Shown: piece by piece, positions 12,409 through 25,904 of the stretch | How positions within the stretch are numbered: the first letter of the stretch is position 1 | Layout of the letters: each line of letters starts with the position of its first letter | Program-made: the position numbers and the translations under genes | NCBI RefSeq assembly: GCF_012726175.1 | Contig: NZ_JAASAD010000001.1 | Location: forward strand, 310,001-374,000 | DNA: 64,000 bases | Direction of reading: 5' to 3' | DNA from: Micromonospora sp. HNM0581 | Lineage (GTDB): Bacteria > Actinomycetota > Actinomycetes > Mycobacteriales > Micromonosporaceae | Notes under the pieces: generated by a model | What the model was told of the DNA's origin: nothing | Database searches by the model: none | Seen by the model: the letters and a program-made list of their open reading frames with translations, nothing else

Positions 12409-12428
12409 CCCGCGGTCGGGCGTGTCGC
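12409..12428 (-). repeat. 20-nt leader element shared with the rpsJ leader
   Basis: Identical over 20 bases to 7590-7609. Here the hairpin is GGGCG-ACA-CGCCC on the transcript, again followed by GACCGCGGG. It lies 114 nt before the rpsL start and about 165 nt after the predicted transcription start. Confidence 0.6.
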
Positions 12429-12568
12429 CCTGGTCGCGGTTCCCCGTACGGCGCTCGCGCGCTGATCCGGGGTCTGTCACCGGCACACGGGTCGCCGCAG
12501 GCCGGATCTCTGGCTCAGTCGTGGTGCCGTCCGAACATCGGAACACCGTCTCCGGCGCACGCACGAGT

Positions 12569-12588
12569 TGCCCGGGCTGGCCCGGGCA
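12569..12588 (-). promoter_or_regulatory. 5'-end hairpin of the rpsL mRNA
   Basis: TGCCCGGG and CCCGGGCA form a perfect 8-bp stem with a 4-nt loop. It starts only about 3 nt after the predicted transcription start. Such a 5' stem-loop could protect the mRNA or affect promoter escape. Function not known. Confidence 0.5.
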
Positions 12589-12597
12589 CAAGGGGAA

Positions 12598-12626
12598 AGA
12601 GTACCTACCACAGCCGTGCAGGTCAA
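12598..12626 (-). promoter_or_regulatory. str-operon promoter
   Basis: Minus-strand TTGACC and TACTCT separated by 17 nt, close to the housekeeping sigma consensus (5/6 at -35; TANNNT at -10). It points at rpsL, with a leader of about 295 nt. This is one of the best promoter matches in the window. Confidence 0.7.
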
Positions 12627-12831
12627 AACGGAAGACCTGCCGGACGTCAAACCACTTGCCGGCTCGCCTCTGTCGCCCCGCCCGCCCATGATGGGCACCT
12701 ACGGACACCAGTGTACCGGCTCAACCGGGCACCGGCCCGCGAGCCCCCGAGCCCGCCGTTTCCTGGCCCGACGATCGGGCGGCGTCCGCATCGAGGGCCT
12801 CGGGCGAACCGAGACGAGACCCGACCTCCAC

Positions 12832-13536
12832 TCACTGGGCCAGAACCAACAGCAAGGCCAGCCCCACCCCAAGCAAACAGAGCAACAGGCCGACCCCACC
12901 ACAGCTGACCCCTGCGACGGCCAGGCCACGTCCGGTGAACCGGACCGCCGGAGGAGGCGCGGGGCGTCGAATCTGCCGCATCCCGAGCAGCCCGGCCACC
13001 ACTGCGCCAGCGCCGGTCAGACCACCCAGGGCCGCGAAGGCACCCGCCGCCCAGGCTCCGTTCGCCCCTCCCCCGACGGCGCCGAAGCAGACGACCAGGA
13101 TCGAGACCAGGATCGACGTGACACCCGCCACCAGTGAACCGACCGCCAGACCGGAAGCGACCGGAGGCACGTCCAGGTGTACCACCGCGAACGGGGTCCC
13201 GGGCACCGGCTCCACCCGCCTCGGCGGCCGGGAACGCTCCTGCGAGGGTGGCGGCGGCATCCAGCCCGTACCGCCGACTGGCCACCTCGCGGCCGACGGC
13301 ACCCACGGCACCGGGCCGGCTGCCGGTGTCCCGAGGGCGGCGGAGGAAGGCGACGCCGAGCCGGGCGGCGGGCCGAGAGGAGGGTAGACAGGCGATACTC
13401 CGGGTGCTGACGGCGACGACGTCGGTGTGTCGGTCTCCTCCCGGTCCGGCCTGGACCACACCGTCAGATCGGTGTCGGGGCACCCGGCGGTGGGCTGAGC
13501 GGATTCGCCGCTCTCGGGACGCGCCGGTTCCGTCAC
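12832..13536 (-). CDS. DUF4190-like membrane protein with proline-rich N-terminus
   Basis: A 234-residue protein. Residues 1 to about 125 are Pro/Ser/Gly-rich and probably disordered in the cytoplasm. From about residue 130 there are three to four hydrophobic helices (SGLAVGSLVAGVTSILVSIL, then an Ala/Gly-rich segment, then a Leu/Val-rich C-terminal helix), with an internal RxxRRPAPPP loop. This layout matches actinobacterial DUF4190-type proteins of unknown function. GTG 13536 has GAGGAGG 6 nt upstream. It lies between rpoC and rpsL on the same strand but is probably a separate unit. Confidence 0.7.
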   Translation of the reverse strand: MTEPARPESGESAQPTAGCPDTDLTVWSRPDREETDTPTSSPSAPGVSPVYPPLGPPPGSASPSSAALGTPAAGPVPWVPSAARWPVGGTGWMPPPPSQERSRPPRRVEPVPGTPFAVVHLDVPPVASGLAVGSLVAGVTSILVSILVVCFGAVGGGANGAWAAGAFAALGGLTGAGAVVAGLLGMRQIRRPAPPPAVRFTGRGLAVAGVSCGGVGLLLCLLGVGLALLLVLAQ

Positions 13537-13644
13537 GGGATCCTCCTCGTCGGGCAGCGTCCACGCACCGCGCGACGGACACCGGTCAGGCTACCGCCGG
13601 CAGTCCGGCCCCGGTGCCCGGCGCGGTGGCTCACAGTCGCCCAC

Positions 13645-14016
13645 TCAGTCGACGTTCGGCGCGAAGTCCTGCCCGTACGGCGCCTCGGCGAGCCGGACCA
13701 CCCCGATCACCAACGCCACCACCAGGCTCACCGCGACCAGCACCAGGCCCGTCCAAGCCAGCCGCTCGCCGCGACGCAGCCAGGCCGCCCCGGTGAGGAA
13801 ACCCGCCGAGGCGTACGCCTCCCGACGCGCCTGTCGAGCCAGCTGCAGGGCCACAGTGGCCGGCACCACGCCACCGATCAGCAACCCCGTCATAGCCGCC
13901 ATCAGACCAAGGGCGAAAACCGCCCGGGCCTTGGTCGCCCGGACCGGATCCGGGTCCAGCGGGTGACGCGGTGCCGACGCGAGGGGCGCCGATCCGGGTG
14001 CGATCGTCATGACCAC
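13645..14016 (-). CDS. Small two- or three-helix membrane protein
   Basis: A 123-residue protein. Hydrophobic segments lie at about residues 31-55 (ARAVFALGLMAAMTGLLIGG onwards) and 87-108 (LAWTGLVLVAVSLVVALVIG), with a basic, alanine-rich segment (QLARQARREAYASAGFL) between. Family not recognised; it resembles the small DUF4190-type proteins next door and may be distantly related. GTG 14016 has GGAGG 6 nt before it. It lies 108 nt before the neighbour that follows it on the minus strand and may be co-transcribed with it. Confidence 0.65.
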   Translation of the reverse strand: MVMTIAPGSAPLASAPRHPLDPDPVRATKARAVFALGLMAAMTGLLIGGVVPATVALQLARQARREAYASAGFLTGAAWLRRGERLAWTGLVLVAVSLVVALVIGVVRLAEAPYGQDFAPNVD

Positions 14017-14118
14017 ATGATGCCTCCGCCGACGGACGTCCGCGCCGTACCCGACGCACGAGGTTCAACTGCGTGCCGCAACCGTCCCCACAGAGCCGGC
14101 AGACGGGCGGACACACGA

Positions 14119-14153
14119 GAAGGCCCCGGCGCAGGGCGCACACCGGGGCCTTC
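14119..14153 (-). terminator. Terminator after rpoC
   Basis: Perfect 11-bp stem GAAGGCCCCGG/CCGGGGCCTTC (14119-14129 with 14143-14153), 13-nt loop, about 17 nt after the rpoC stop, followed by TCTCGTG on the transcript strand. It closes the rpoBC transcript. Confidence 0.75.
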
Positions 14154-14169
14154 CACGTCACTACGCGAG

Positions 14170-18084
<3,915 letters not shown>

Positions 18085-18134
18085 GTTCAAATCCCTCACA
18101 CGTCGCTTGGTGCGTCAGCAGCTCACCGGGTTTT

Positions 18135-18205
18135 GGTTTCGGGGCGGGGTGACCCACGAAGGATCAAACCTGACCGCCCGGAGTGGGTCGCCCCGCCCCG
18201 AAACC
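18135..18205 (-). promoter_or_regulatory. 23-bp inverted repeat between rpoB and rpoC
   Basis: Arms 18135-18157 and 18183-18205 pair over 23 positions with one mismatch (T/C), around a 25-nt loop. It begins 6 nt after the rpoB stop and ends about 50 nt before the rpoC start. In RNA this is a long duplex that could terminate or attenuate transcription, or be cut by RNase III. No U-tract follows. Confidence 0.75.
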
Positions 18206-18211
18206 CCAACG

Positions 18212-21200
18212 TCACACTTCCTCGACCGAGCTCGGCTCACGCCGGGACAGGTCGATACCCAGTTCCTCCGCGGCCCGGAACACCTCGTCGTCGGTCTCAC
18301 GCATCTCCAGGGCCACGCCGTCGCTGGAAAGCACCTCGACGTTGAGGCACAGCGACTGCAGCTCCTTGAGCAGCACCTTGAACGACTCCGGGATGCCCGG
18401 CTCCGGGATGTTCTCGCCCTTGACGATGGCCTCGTAGACCTTCACCCGGCCGAGAACATCGTCGGACTTGATCGTCAACAACTCCTGCAGGGCGTACGCG
18501 GCACCGTAGGCCTGCATCGCCCAGCACTCCATCTCACCGAAGCGCTGACCACCGAACTGCGCCTTACCACCCAGCGGCTGCTGCGTGATCATCGAGTACG
18601 GGCCGGTCGAACGAGCGTGGATCTTGTCGTCGACCAGGTGGTTGAGCTTCAGGATGTAGATGTAACCGACCGCGATCGGGTCAGGCAGCGGCTCACCGGA
18701 ACGACCGTCGAACAACTGCGCCTTACCGGAGGAACCGATCAGCTGCCGACCGTCACGGTTGGGCAGGGTCGAGGCGAGCAGACCGGAGATCTCCTCCTCC
18801 CGGGCACCGTCGAAGACCGGAGTGGCCACGTTGGTGTCCGGCACGGAAGAGTCGGCACCGATGCCCTGGAGCTGCCGCTTCCACTCGGCGTCGTCACCCT
18901 CGACCTGCCAGCCCGTCTTGGCCACCCAGCCCAGGTGAGTCTCCAACACCTGGCCGATGTTCATCCGGCTCGGCACACCCAGCGGGTTGAGCACGATGTC
19001 GACCGGGGTGCCGTCCTCCAGGAACGGCATGTCCTCGATCGGCAGGATCTTGGAGATGACGCCCTTGTTGCCGTGCCGGCCAGCGAGCTTGTCACCGTCC
19101 TGGATCTTCCGCTTCTGCGCGACGTAGACCCGGACCAGTTCGTTGACCCCCGGCGGCAACTCGTCGCCGTCCTCCCGGGAGAAGGTACGCACCCCGATGA
19201 CCGTGCCGGTCTCACCGTGCGGCACCTTCAGAGAGGTGTCCCGGACCTCACGGGCCTTCTCGCCGAAGATCGCGCGAAGCAGCCGCTCCTCCGGGGTCAA
19301 CTCGGTCTCACCCTTGGGCGTGACTTTGCCGACCAGGATGTCACCCGGGACGACCTCGGCTCCGATCCGGATGATCCCACGCTCGTCCAGGTCGGCGAGC
19401 ATCTCCTCGCTGACGTTCGGGATGTCGCGGGTGATCTCCTCCGGGCCGAGCTTGGTGTCCCGTGCGTCGACCTCGTGCTCCTCGATGTGGATCGAGGTGA
19501 GCACGTCCTGCTGCACGAGGCGCTGCGACAGGATGATCGCGTCCTCGTAGTTGTGCCCCTCCCAGGTCATGAACGCCACGAGCAGGTTTCGCCCGAGCGC
19601 CATCTCGCCCTCGTCGGTGCACGGACCGTCGGCGATGACCTGGCCGGCCTCGACCCGGTCGCCCTCGAAGACGACCGGCTTCTGGTTGACGCAGGAGCCG
19701 GCGTTGGAGCGGCGGAACTTGTGCAGGAGGTACGTCCGACGGTGGCCGTCGTCCTGGTGGACGGTGATGTAGTCGGCGCAGAGATCCTCGACCAGGCCAC
19801 CGACCTCGGCCACGACCACGTCGCCGGCGTCGACGGCGGCACGGTACTCCATGCCGGTGCCGACCAACGGGGACTCGGCCTTGACCAGCGGCACCGCCTG
19901 GCGCTGCATGTTCGCGCCCATCAGGGCCCGGTTCGCGTCGTCGTGCTCGAGGAACGGGATCATCGCGGTCGCGACCGAGGTCATCTGCCGCGGCGACACG
20001 TCCATGTAGTCGACGGCGGCCGGCGTCACGTCCTCGGTCTCGCCGCCCTTACGACGGACCAGGACGCGGTCCTCAGCGAACGAGCCGTCGGCCCGCAGCG
20101 GCGCGTTGGCCTGCGCCTTGACGAACCGGTCCTCCTCATCCGCGGTCAGGTAGTCGATCTGGTCGGTGACCCGACCGTCGATGACCTTCCGGTACGGCGT
20201 CTCGATGAAGCCGAACGGATTGACCCGGGCGAAGGTGGACAGCGCGCCGATCAGACCGATGTTCGGACCTTCCGGCGTCTCGATCGGGCACATCCGGCCG
20301 TAGTGGGACGGGTGCACGTCACGAACCTCGAAGCCGGCCCGTTCCCGGGACAGACCACCTGGGCCGAGCGCGCTCAGCCGACGCCGGTGGGTCAGACCCG
20401 CCAGCGGATTGGTCTGGTCCATGAACTGGGACAGCTGCGAGGTGCCGAAGAACTCCCGGATCGCGGCGACCACCGGACGGATGTTGATCAGGGTCTGCGG
20501 CGTGATCGCCTCGACGTCCTGGGTGGTCATCCGCTCGCGGACGACCCGCTCCATCCGGGACAGGCCGACCCGAACCTGGTTCTGGATCAACTCACCCACG
20601 GTACGCAACCGCCGGTTACCGAAGTGGTCGATGTCGTCGGCCTCGTAGCCCTCCTCACCGGCGTGCAGCCGGCAGAGGTACTCCACGGTGGCGACGATGT
20701 CGTCCTCGGTCAGCGTGCCGGTGGTGATCGGCACGTCCAGCTCGAGCTTCTTGTTGAACTTGTACCGCCCGACCTTGGCTACGTCGTACCGCTTCGGGTT
20801 GAAGAAGAGGTTGTCGAGCAGGGTCTGGGCGTTCTCGCGGGTCGGCGGCTCGCCAGGGCGCAGCTTGCGGTAGATGTCGAGCAGCGCCTCGTCCTGACCG
20901 GCGATGTGGTCCTTCTCGAGCGTCGTCATCATGAGCTCGGACCAGCCGAACTTCTCACGGATCTGCTCGGCCGACCATCCGATGGCCTTGAGCAGCACCG
21001 TGACGGCCTGTCGACGCTTCCGGTCGATGCGTACGCCGACCGTGTCGCGCTTGTCGATGTCGAACTCCAGCCAGGCACCCCGGCTGGGGATGACCTTGAC
21101 GCTGGAGAGGTCGCGGTCGGAGGTCTTGTCCGGCTGCTTGTCGAAGTACACGCCCGGCGACCGGACGAGCTGGCTGACCACCACACGCTCGGTGCCGTTG

Positions 21201-21643
21201 ATGATGAAGGTGCCCTTCGGCGTCATCATCGGGAAGTCACCCATGAACACCGTCTGGCTCTTGATCTCGCCGGTGGTGTTGTTGGTGAACTCCGCGGTCA
21301 CGAACAGTGGCGCACAGTAGGTGAGGTCCTTCTCCTTGCACTCCTCGATCGAGGCCTTGACCTCGTCGAAACGCGGCGCAGAGAAGGAGAGCGACATGGT
21401 GCCGGAGAAGTCCTCAATGGGACTGATCTCGTCGAGAATTTCCGCGAGACCCGAGCGTGCGTGCGGGTCGTTCGCCGACCGGCCCTGCCAAGCCTCGTTG
21501 CCGACGAGCCAGTCGAAGGACTCGTTCTGAATGGCAAGGAGGTTGGGGACCTCGAGGTGTTCGGTGATCCGACCGAAGGAAACTCGGCGGGGAGCGAATG
21601 CGCTCGACGTACGACTGGTCTTCGCAGGGCGGGAAGCTGCCAA
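18212..21643 (-). CDS. rpoB: RNA polymerase beta subunit
   Basis: A 1143-residue beta subunit. The start is TTG 21643, (M)[13 protein letters not shown], with GGAAGGA 6-7 nt upstream; the frame continues further but without conservation. It has [19 protein letters not shown], the fork and rifampicin region [17 protein letters not shown], and the C-terminal [18 protein letters not shown]. Resistance positions Asp409, His419 and Ser424 (E. coli D516/H526/S531) are wild type, so rifampicin sensitivity is predicted. It has its own promoter about 120 nt upstream and is separated from rplL by a strong terminator. Confidence 0.98.
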   Translation of the reverse strand: MAASRPAKTSRTSSAFAPRRVSFGRITEHLEVPNLLAIQNESFDWLVGNEAWQGRSANDPHARSGLAEILDEISPIEDFSGTMSLSFSAPRFDEVKASIEECKEKDLTYCAPLFVTAEFTNNTTGEIKSQTVFMGDFPMMTPKGTFIINGTERVVVSQLVRSPGVYFDKQPDKTSDRDLSSVKVIPSRGAWLEFDIDKRDTVGVRIDRKRRQAVTVLLKAIGWSAEQIREKFGWSELMMTTLEKDHIAGQDEALLDIYRKLRPGEPPTRENAQTLLDNLFFNPKRYDVAKVGRYKFNKKLELDVPITTGTLTEDDIVATVEYLCRLHAGEEGYEADDIDHFGNRRLRTVGELIQNQVRVGLSRMERVVRERMTTQDVEAITPQTLINIRPVVAAIREFFGTSQLSQFMDQTNPLAGLTHRRRLSALGPGGLSRERAGFEVRDVHPSHYGRMCPIETPEGPNIGLIGALSTFARVNPFGFIETPYRKVIDGRVTDQIDYLTADEEDRFVKAQANAPLRADGSFAEDRVLVRRKGGETEDVTPAAVDYMDVSPRQMTSVATAMIPFLEHDDANRALMGANMQRQAVPLVKAESPLVGTGMEYRAAVDAGDVVVAEVGGLVEDLCADYITVHQDDGHRRTYLLHKFRRSNAGSCVNQKPVVFEGDRVEAGQVIADGPCTDEGEMALGRNLLVAFMTWEGHNYEDAIILSQRLVQQDVLTSIHIEEHEVDARDTKLGPEEITRDIPNVSEEMLADLDERGIIRIGAEVVPGDILVGKVTPKGETELTPEERLLRAIFGEKAREVRDTSLKVPHGETGTVIGVRTFSREDGDELPPGVNELVRVYVAQKRKIQDGDKLAGRHGNKGVISKILPIEDMPFLEDGTPVDIVLNPLGVPSRMNIGQVLETHLGWVAKTGWQVEGDDAEWKRQLQGIGADSSVPDTNVATPVFDGAREEEISGLLASTLPNRDGRQLIGSSGKAQLFDGRSGEPLPDPIAVGYIYILKLNHLVDDKIHARSTGPYSMITQQPLGGKAQFGGQRFGEMECWAMQAYGAAYALQELLTIKSDDVLGRVKVYEAIVKGENIPEPGIPESFKVLLKELQSLCLNVEVLSSDGVALEMRETDDEVFRAAEELGIDLSRREPSSVEEV

Positions 21644-21710
21644 GATGCGTCCTTCCGAGGACCGGTGCTGCAGAACGGCTGGTACGCGTGCACTCCAATG
21701 ACCCCACCGA

Positions 21711-21734
21711 GAAATATCCACATGCGGACATTTC
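21711..21734 (-). promoter_or_regulatory. rpoB leader hairpin
   Basis: GAAATATCC and GGACATTTC pair over 9 bp with one G-U pair around a 6-nt loop. It lies 68-91 nt before the rpoB start, inside the predicted leader. It is notably A/T-rich for this genome. Confidence 0.45.
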
Positions 21735-21771
21735 CGAGCAGGGGTCAAGTCGGAAGGCAGCGCAAACTAGC

Positions 21772-21800
21772 AGTGTAGCCGAGAGGCTAACCGCTGTCCA
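21772..21800 (-). promoter_or_regulatory. rpoBC promoter
   Basis: Minus-strand TGGACA and TACACT separated by 17 nt, a 5/6 match at -35 and TANNNT at -10. The predicted transcript has a leader of about 120 nt before the TTG start of rpoB. Confidence 0.65.
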
Positions 21801-22132
21801 GCCCACCCCGCAGGTCGTTGCGGAACGCGCCTCGGGCTCCCTCGAACGGGTCTCACCGGGCCGCTCGGAACGCAACGTCCCTGTCGGGCCGCTTGGGTCT
21901 GCGTGGCGAGTGGTGCTGCCGCTGCAATACCCGCGCGGTGGCCGTCGCAAGCGCGGAAGGTCTTGCTGATGTCAGCGTGCCTGGCAGGCCAGGGTCGCGT
22001 CAAGGGCCCTTGTCTGCATCGGGCGCCCTTTCCCACCCACGAGCGAGCCCGACGGCAGGATCGACGCAGCACACAGCCAGCCCGAACCACAGTCGACGCC
22101 CTGCTCAGGGCGATCAAAGGCAGGGCACGAAC
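21801..22132. other. Non-coding region upstream of the rpoB promoter
   Basis: About 330 nt with no credible gene, between the rplL terminator and the rpoB promoter. It contains the palindrome CAAGGGCCCTTG (22011-22022), related to AAGGGCCCTT at 48342-48351 and the variant at 50560-50569. Nothing else was recognised. Confidence 0.5.
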
Positions 22133-22172
22133 ACGGCGGGCGGCGATCCACTGTCGGATCGCCGCCCGCCGT
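22133..22172 (-). terminator. Strong hairpin terminator after rplL
   Basis: Perfect 17-bp stem (22133-22149 with 22156-22172) closing a 6-nt loop, 50 nt after the rplL stop. No U-tract follows. Its stability makes it a good terminator or attenuator between rplJL and rpoBC, matching the separate rpoB promoter downstream. Confidence 0.8.
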
Positions 22173-22222
22173 GACGTGATGTGCCCGGTTCCTACGAGCC
22201 GGACCGCCAGGTGGGACTCAGG

Positions 22223-22612
22223 TCACTTGAGAGTGACCTTGGCGCCCTCGCCCTCGAGCTTGGCCTTGGCCTTCTCGGCGGTCTCCTTGTTGGCCTTCTC
22301 CAGGACCGCCTTCGGAGCGGCCTCGACCAGGTCCTTGGCCTCCTTGAGGCCCAGGCCGGTCAGCTCCCGCACGACCTTGATGACCTGGATCTTCTTGCCA
22401 CCGTCGGCGTCGAGGATGACGTCGAACTCGTCCTTCTCCGGCTCGGCCTCGGCGGCAGCGCCGCCGGTGGCCGGACCCGCCATCATCATCGCGGCCGGAG
22501 CGGCGGCGGTGACCTCGAAGGTCTCCTCGAACTGCTTCACGAACTCGGAGAGCTCGATCAGCGTCATCTCCTTGAACGCGTCGAGCAGCTCGTCGGTGCT
22601 GAGCTTCGCCAT
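22223..22612 (-). CDS. rplL: 50S ribosomal protein L7/L12
   Basis: A 129-residue L7/L12. [24 protein letters not shown] is the dimerisation domain. The Ala/Gly/Met-rich hinge ([16 protein letters not shown]) lies around residues 37-60. The C-terminal factor-binding domain has [21 protein letters not shown]. Multiple copies form the stalk that recruits EF-Tu and EF-G. ATG 22612 is chosen over an upstream in-frame start by homology. It lies 55 nt after rplJ. Confidence 0.98.
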   Translation of the reverse strand: MAKLSTDELLDAFKEMTLIELSEFVKQFEETFEVTAAAPAAMMMAGPATGGAAAEAEPEKDEFDVILDADGGKKIQVIKVVRELTGLGLKEAKDLVEAAPKAVLEKANKETAEKAKAKLEGEGAKVTLK

Positions 22613-22667
22613 GTCTGGCGTCCTTTCCTCATGATTCAAACTAAGAACGTGGTGCACCGGCGCGGTC

Positions 22668-23213
22668 TCAGGCCGCCTCGGTGCCTTCCTTCTCGCGCTT
22701 GTCCTGCAGTGCAGCCGCCAACCGGGCGGTCTTCGACAGCGGGGCCTGGAACAGGGCCGCAGCCTTGCTCAGGTTGCCCTTCATCGCGCCGGCCAGCTTG
22801 GCCAACAACACTTCGCGGGACTCCAGGTCGGCGAGCTTCGTGACCTCGGCCGCGGAAATGGCCTTGCCCTCGAAGACACCGCCCTTGATGACGAGCTTCG
22901 GGTTGGCCTTCGCGAAGTCGCGAAGACCCTTCGCCGCTTCGACGACGTCGCCCGAAACGAAAGTCAGCGCGGTAGGACCGGTGAACAGCTCGTCAAGGCC
23001 GGAGATGCCCGCGTCCGCCGCAGCACGCTTGGCCAGCGTGTTCTTGGCAACCGTGTAGCTGGTCTCCTTGCCGAGTGAGCGCCGCAGCTGGGTTAGCTGG
23101 GAGACCGTCAGACCGCGGTACTCGGTCAGCACGGTGGCACCCGCGCTGCGGAAACTCTCGGTCAGCTCTGCGACGGCCGTGGCCTTGTCGGCCCGGATCG
23201 GCTTGTCCGCCAT
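22668..23213 (-). CDS. rplJ: 50S ribosomal protein L10
   Basis: A 181-residue L10, [21 protein letters not shown] onwards, with [18 protein letters not shown] and [17 protein letters not shown] RNA-binding residues. The C-terminal helix that binds L7/L12 dimers follows. The L10-L12 complex forms the stalk base. The Shine-Dalgarno GAGAGGAGGGAC sits directly before the ATG. The 268-nt leader upstream fits the L10 autoregulatory leader. Confidence 0.97.
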   Translation of the reverse strand: MADKPIRADKATAVAELTESFRSAGATVLTEYRGLTVSQLTQLRRSLGKETSYTVAKNTLAKRAAADAGISGLDELFTGPTALTFVSGDVVEAAKGLRDFAKANPKLVIKGGVFEGKAISAAEVTKLADLESREVLLAKLAGAMKGNLSKAAALFQAPLSKTARLAAALQDKREKEGTEAA

Positions 23214-23481
23214 GTCCCTCCTCTCTCGTTGCTCGAGGCTGATCCACCGTCGCAGGTGAGCCTGTGACGGGGCCTAGGTGCCGAGACAACAGAAGAGCCC
23301 CGGCGCAGGCGCTCGGGGCGAGGGACGGCGGGATCAGACGGTCGTCGAAGGACCACCGGAAGCTGCCGATGTCGCTTGCCGCCCTGCGCGGGTCGCCCGT
23401 TGTCGCGGGACCTTCGACCGTGCCGAGGCACGGTGACCAGCGGTCTCTGGGTGGAACTTCACGCACAACAAGCTGTGCGAC
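23214..23481 (-). ncRNA. L10-type ribosomal leader of rplJL
   Basis: The transcript leader before rplJ contains the paired segments AGACCGCTGGT and a downstream GGTCGAAGGTCCC region around a CCGTGCCTCGGCACGG hairpin (about 23395-23445). This is the layout of the L10(L12)4 binding leader known in many bacteria. A terminator-like hairpin with a U-rich tail follows at 23298-23318. I infer repression by excess L10-L12. The fit to the family model has not been computed. Confidence 0.6.
23298..23318 (-). terminator. Attenuator hairpin in the rplJ leader
   Basis: CCCCG/CGGGG outer stem plus an inner GCG/CGC stem with one bulge, followed by CTCTTCTGTT on the transcript. It lies between the L10-binding region and rplJ, where an attenuator is expected. 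Confidence 0.55.
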
Positions 23482-23487
23482 GTTACG

Positions 23488-23517
23488 AGGTTACGCGACC
23501 CGGCACCGACCTGCCAA
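23488..23517 (-). promoter_or_regulatory. rplJL promoter
   Basis: Minus-strand TTGGCA and TAACCT separated by 18 nt; 5/6 at -35 and TANNNT at -10. The transcript would start near 23481, giving a 268-nt leader. The stretch between here and the rplA terminator (23518-23668) shows nothing else. Confidence 0.55.
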
Positions 23518-23668
23518 ACCGCCCCTAAGTACGGCTGGTCACCGCCGTGCAACAGCACGCAGAACAGCCGACCACGCACCACGTCGATGATGCCGGTCGA
23601 CGGAGGCACCGGAACACAGCAGCGCCGACCGAGACGATGATCCGGCCGGTCCGGCGGGCACAAAGGAC

Positions 23669-23701
23669 GCGGGGCTCCGCCACCAGGTGGCGGAGCCCCG
23701 C
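23669..23701 (-). terminator. Terminator after rplA
   Basis: Perfect 15-bp stem (23669-23683 with 23687-23701) with a 3-nt loop, 16 nt after the rplA stop. It ends the rplK-rplA transcript. Confidence 0.8.
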
Positions 23702-23717
23702 AGCGCGTAGGTCTTGC

Positions 23718-24434
23718 TCAGCTGTCGGCCGAACCCTCCTGCAGGTTCTTCACCACATTCGGGTCGACCGGTACGCCCGGCCCCATCGTGGTGGTGAGGG
23801 TGACCTTCTTGAGGTACTTACCCTTCGCGGCCGACGGCTTGGCCCGCAGCACCTCGTCGAGGACCGCCGCGTAGTTGTCGACCAGCTGGGCCTCGGAGAA
23901 CGAGGACTTACCGATAATCAGGTGCAGGTTCGAGTGCTTGTCCACCCGGAAGGTGATCTTTCCGCCCTTGATGTCGGACACGGCCTTGGTGACGTCCATG
24001 GTCACCGTGCCGGTCTTCGGATTCGGCATCAGACCGCGCGGGCCCAGGATCCGCGCGATCCGGCCGATCTTGGCCATCTGGTCGGGGGTAGCGATCGCCG
24101 CGTCGAAGTCCAGCCAGCCGCCCTGGATCCGGGCGACCAGTTCGTCGGTGCCGACCTCGTCGGCGCCGGCGGCGACAGCCTCCTCGGCCTTCGCGCCAGC
24201 CGCGAAGACAATCACACGGGCGGTCTTGCCGGTGCCGTGCGGCAGGTTGACCGTGCCGCGGACCATCTGGTCCGCCTTGCGGGGGTCGACGCCGAGGCGC
24301 ATCGCGACCTCGACCGTGGCGTCGAACTTGACGGCGGTGGTCTCCTTGGCCAGCTTGACGGCCTCGACCGGGGTGTAGAGCTTGGACCGGTCGATGACCT
24401 CGGCGGCCTTGCGGTAGCTCTTGCTGCGTTGCAT
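23718..24434 (-). CDS. rplA: 50S ribosomal protein L1
   Basis: A 238-residue L1 with [25 protein letters not shown] and the conserved [22 protein letters not shown] loop, then [20 protein letters not shown]1 forms the mobile stalk that ejects deacylated tRNA. It lies 83 nt after rplK and before a strong terminator. The start is ATG 24434, [12 protein letters not shown]. Confidence 0.98.
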   Translation of the reverse strand: MQRSKSYRKAAEVIDRSKLYTPVEAVKLAKETTAVKFDATVEVAMRLGVDPRKADQMVRGTVNLPHGTGKTARVIVFAAGAKAEEAVAAGADEVGTDELVARIQGGWLDFDAAIATPDQMAKIGRIARILGPRGLMPNPKTGTVTMDVTKAVSDIKGGKITFRVDKHSNLHLIIGKSSFSEAQLVDNYAAVLDEVLRAKPSAAKGKYLKKVTLTTTMGPGVPVDPNVVKNLQEGSADS

Positions 24435-24517
24435 CTGCTGTTTACTCCTGTGGTCTCTGGCGGGCCGCGATGCTCGCGTGCCCTCCCACGATCCGTACGG
24501 TTCGGTGTCAACCGACG

Positions 24518-24949
24518 TCAGTCGGTGACGTTCAGACCCATCGACCGGGCGGTACCGGCGATGATCTTCTCAGCCTGGTCGAGGTCGTTGGCGTTCAGGT
24601 CAGCCATCTTCTTCTCGGCGATCTCCCGCAGCTGGGCACGGGTCACCGAGCCGACCTTCTGCGTGTGCGGGACACCCGAGCCCTTCTGCACACCGGCAGC
24701 CTTGATCAGCAGCCGGGCGGCGGGCGGGGTCTTCAGCACGAAGGTGAAGGACCGGTCCTCGTACACACTGATCTCGGCGGGGACGATGTCGCCCCGCTGC
24801 GACTCGGTCTGCGCGTTGTACGACTTGCAGAACTCCATGATGTTCACGCCGTGCTGACCGAGCGCAGGACCGACCGGCGGTGCCGGGGTGGCCTGGCCTG
24901 CCGGCAGCTGAAGCGTGAACGTCTTGACGAGCTTCTTCTTCGGAGGCAT
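24518..24949 (-). CDS. rplK: 50S ribosomal protein L11
   Basis: A 143-residue L11, [19 protein letters not shown] onwards, with [19 protein letters not shown] and the C-terminal rRNA-binding domain ending [13 protein letters not shown]11 binds the thiostrepton/GTPase-centre rRNA and is needed for RelA activation. ATG 24949 has GGAAGAG upstream; the in-frame extension is not conserved. A TACCCT -10-like hexamer (25043-25048) lies about 95 nt upstream without a clear -35. Confidence 0.98.
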   Translation of the reverse strand: MPPKKKLVKTFTLQLPAGQATPAPPVGPALGQHGVNIMEFCKSYNAQTESQRGDIVPAEISVYEDRSFTFVLKTPPAARLLIKAAGVQKGSGVPHTQKVGSVTRAQLREIAEKKMADLNANDLDQAEKIIAGTARSMGLNVTD

Positions 24950-25104
24950 GTCTCTTCCTGGGGCTTGGAACTGGGAAAGGTTCACACGACACAACCATCG
25001 GTGCACGCACGGTCAGCGCGCATGCGACGGCGGCGACGTTCTAGGGTAGCGCAGACCTGATTCCCGGCAGCCACGGAGGTTGGCCAGGCAGGTGAACCCG
25101 ACGG

Positions 25105-25140
25105 CGTCGGCAACCGGCGACCTGTCGCCGGTTGCCGACG
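25105..25140 (-). terminator. Terminator after nusG
   Basis: Perfect 16-bp stem (25105-25120 with 25125-25140) with a CCTG tetraloop, starting 2 nt after the nusG stop. It separates secE-nusG from rplK-rplA. Confidence 0.8.
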
Positions 25141-25142
25141 GC

Positions 25143-25865
25143 TCAGATCTTGGCGACCTGGTTGAAGTTCAGCTCCACCGGCGTCTCCCGACCGAAGATC
25201 GACACCAGCACCTTGAGCTTCTGCTGGTCAGCGTTGATCTCACTGATCGTGGCCGGCAGGGAGGCGAAAGCACCGTCGGTGACCGTCACCGAGTCGCCGA
25301 CCTCGAAGTCGAGGACCTTCACCTCGGGCTTGGCCCTCTTCTGCTCGGTCTCCACAGCCGGTGCCAGCCACTTGAGGACCTCGTCGAGGCTCAGCGGCGC
25401 CGGCCGGTCGGCGCGGTCCGTGGCGCCGACGAAACCGGTGACCCCGGGGGTGTTCCGTACGCAGGAGTAGGACTCCGCGGTCAGCTCCATCCGGACGAGA
25501 ATGTAGCCGGGGAACACCTTGGCCTGTACCTGAGAACGCTTGCCGTTCTTGACCTCGACCTCTTCCCGGGTCGGCACCTCGACCTGGTAGATGTAGTCCT
25601 CCATGTCGAGGGACGTGATCCGGGTCTCGAGGTTGGTCTTGACCTTGTTCTCGTAGCCCGCGTACGAGTGCACCACGTACCAGTCGCCCGGCGCGTACCG
25701 CAGCTTCTGCCGCAGCTCCGCGACCGGGTCGAAGTCTTCCTCGGGAGCCGGCTCGGTCAAGGCGAACTCCGGCTCGCTGGCGGCCTCGACCGACTCGTCT
25801 CCAGCCGCCGTGGCCACCGTGGACTGCTCGTCCGGGGTGTCGGCGGTCTCGTCGTACTCAGGCAC
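25143..25865 (-). CDS. nusG: Transcription termination/antitermination factor NusG
   Basis: A 240-residue NusG. About 55 acidic residues (rich in Asp, Glu, Ala and Thr) precede the NGN domain ([32 protein letters not shown]). The KOW domain follows near residue 185 ([21 protein letters not shown]). It binds RNA polymerase and links it to Rho or the ribosome. The acidic N-terminal extension is typical of actinobacterial NusG. The start is GTG 25865. It lies 39 nt after secE. Confidence 0.97.
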   Translation of the reverse strand: MPEYDETADTPDEQSTVATAAGDESVEAASEPEFALTEPAPEEDFDPVAELRQKLRYAPGDWYVVHSYAGYENKVKTNLETRITSLDMEDYIYQVEVPTREEVEVKNGKRSQVQAKVFPGYILVRMELTAESYSCVRNTPGVTGFVGATDRADRPAPLSLDEVLKWLAPAVETEQKRAKPEVKVLDFEVGDSVTVTDGAFASLPATISEINADQQKLKVLVSIFGRETPVELNFNQVAKI

Positions 25866-25904
25866 GCTTGCTCACTTCCGTCACTATCGGCACGTATCAG
25901 CCGG

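Larger units (their letters stand above)
12296..12831 (-). other. rpsL leader and upstream non-coding region
   Basis: This 536-nt stretch has no credible gene. From the promoter at 12598-12626 the transcript leader runs to 12296 and holds a 5'-end hairpin (12569-12588) and the 20-nt element shared with the rpsJ leader (12409-12428). The remainder (12630-12831) lies behind the upstream membrane-protein gene. It contains only a weak 6-bp hairpin (12766-12780) that might end that gene's transcript. Confidence 0.6.
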
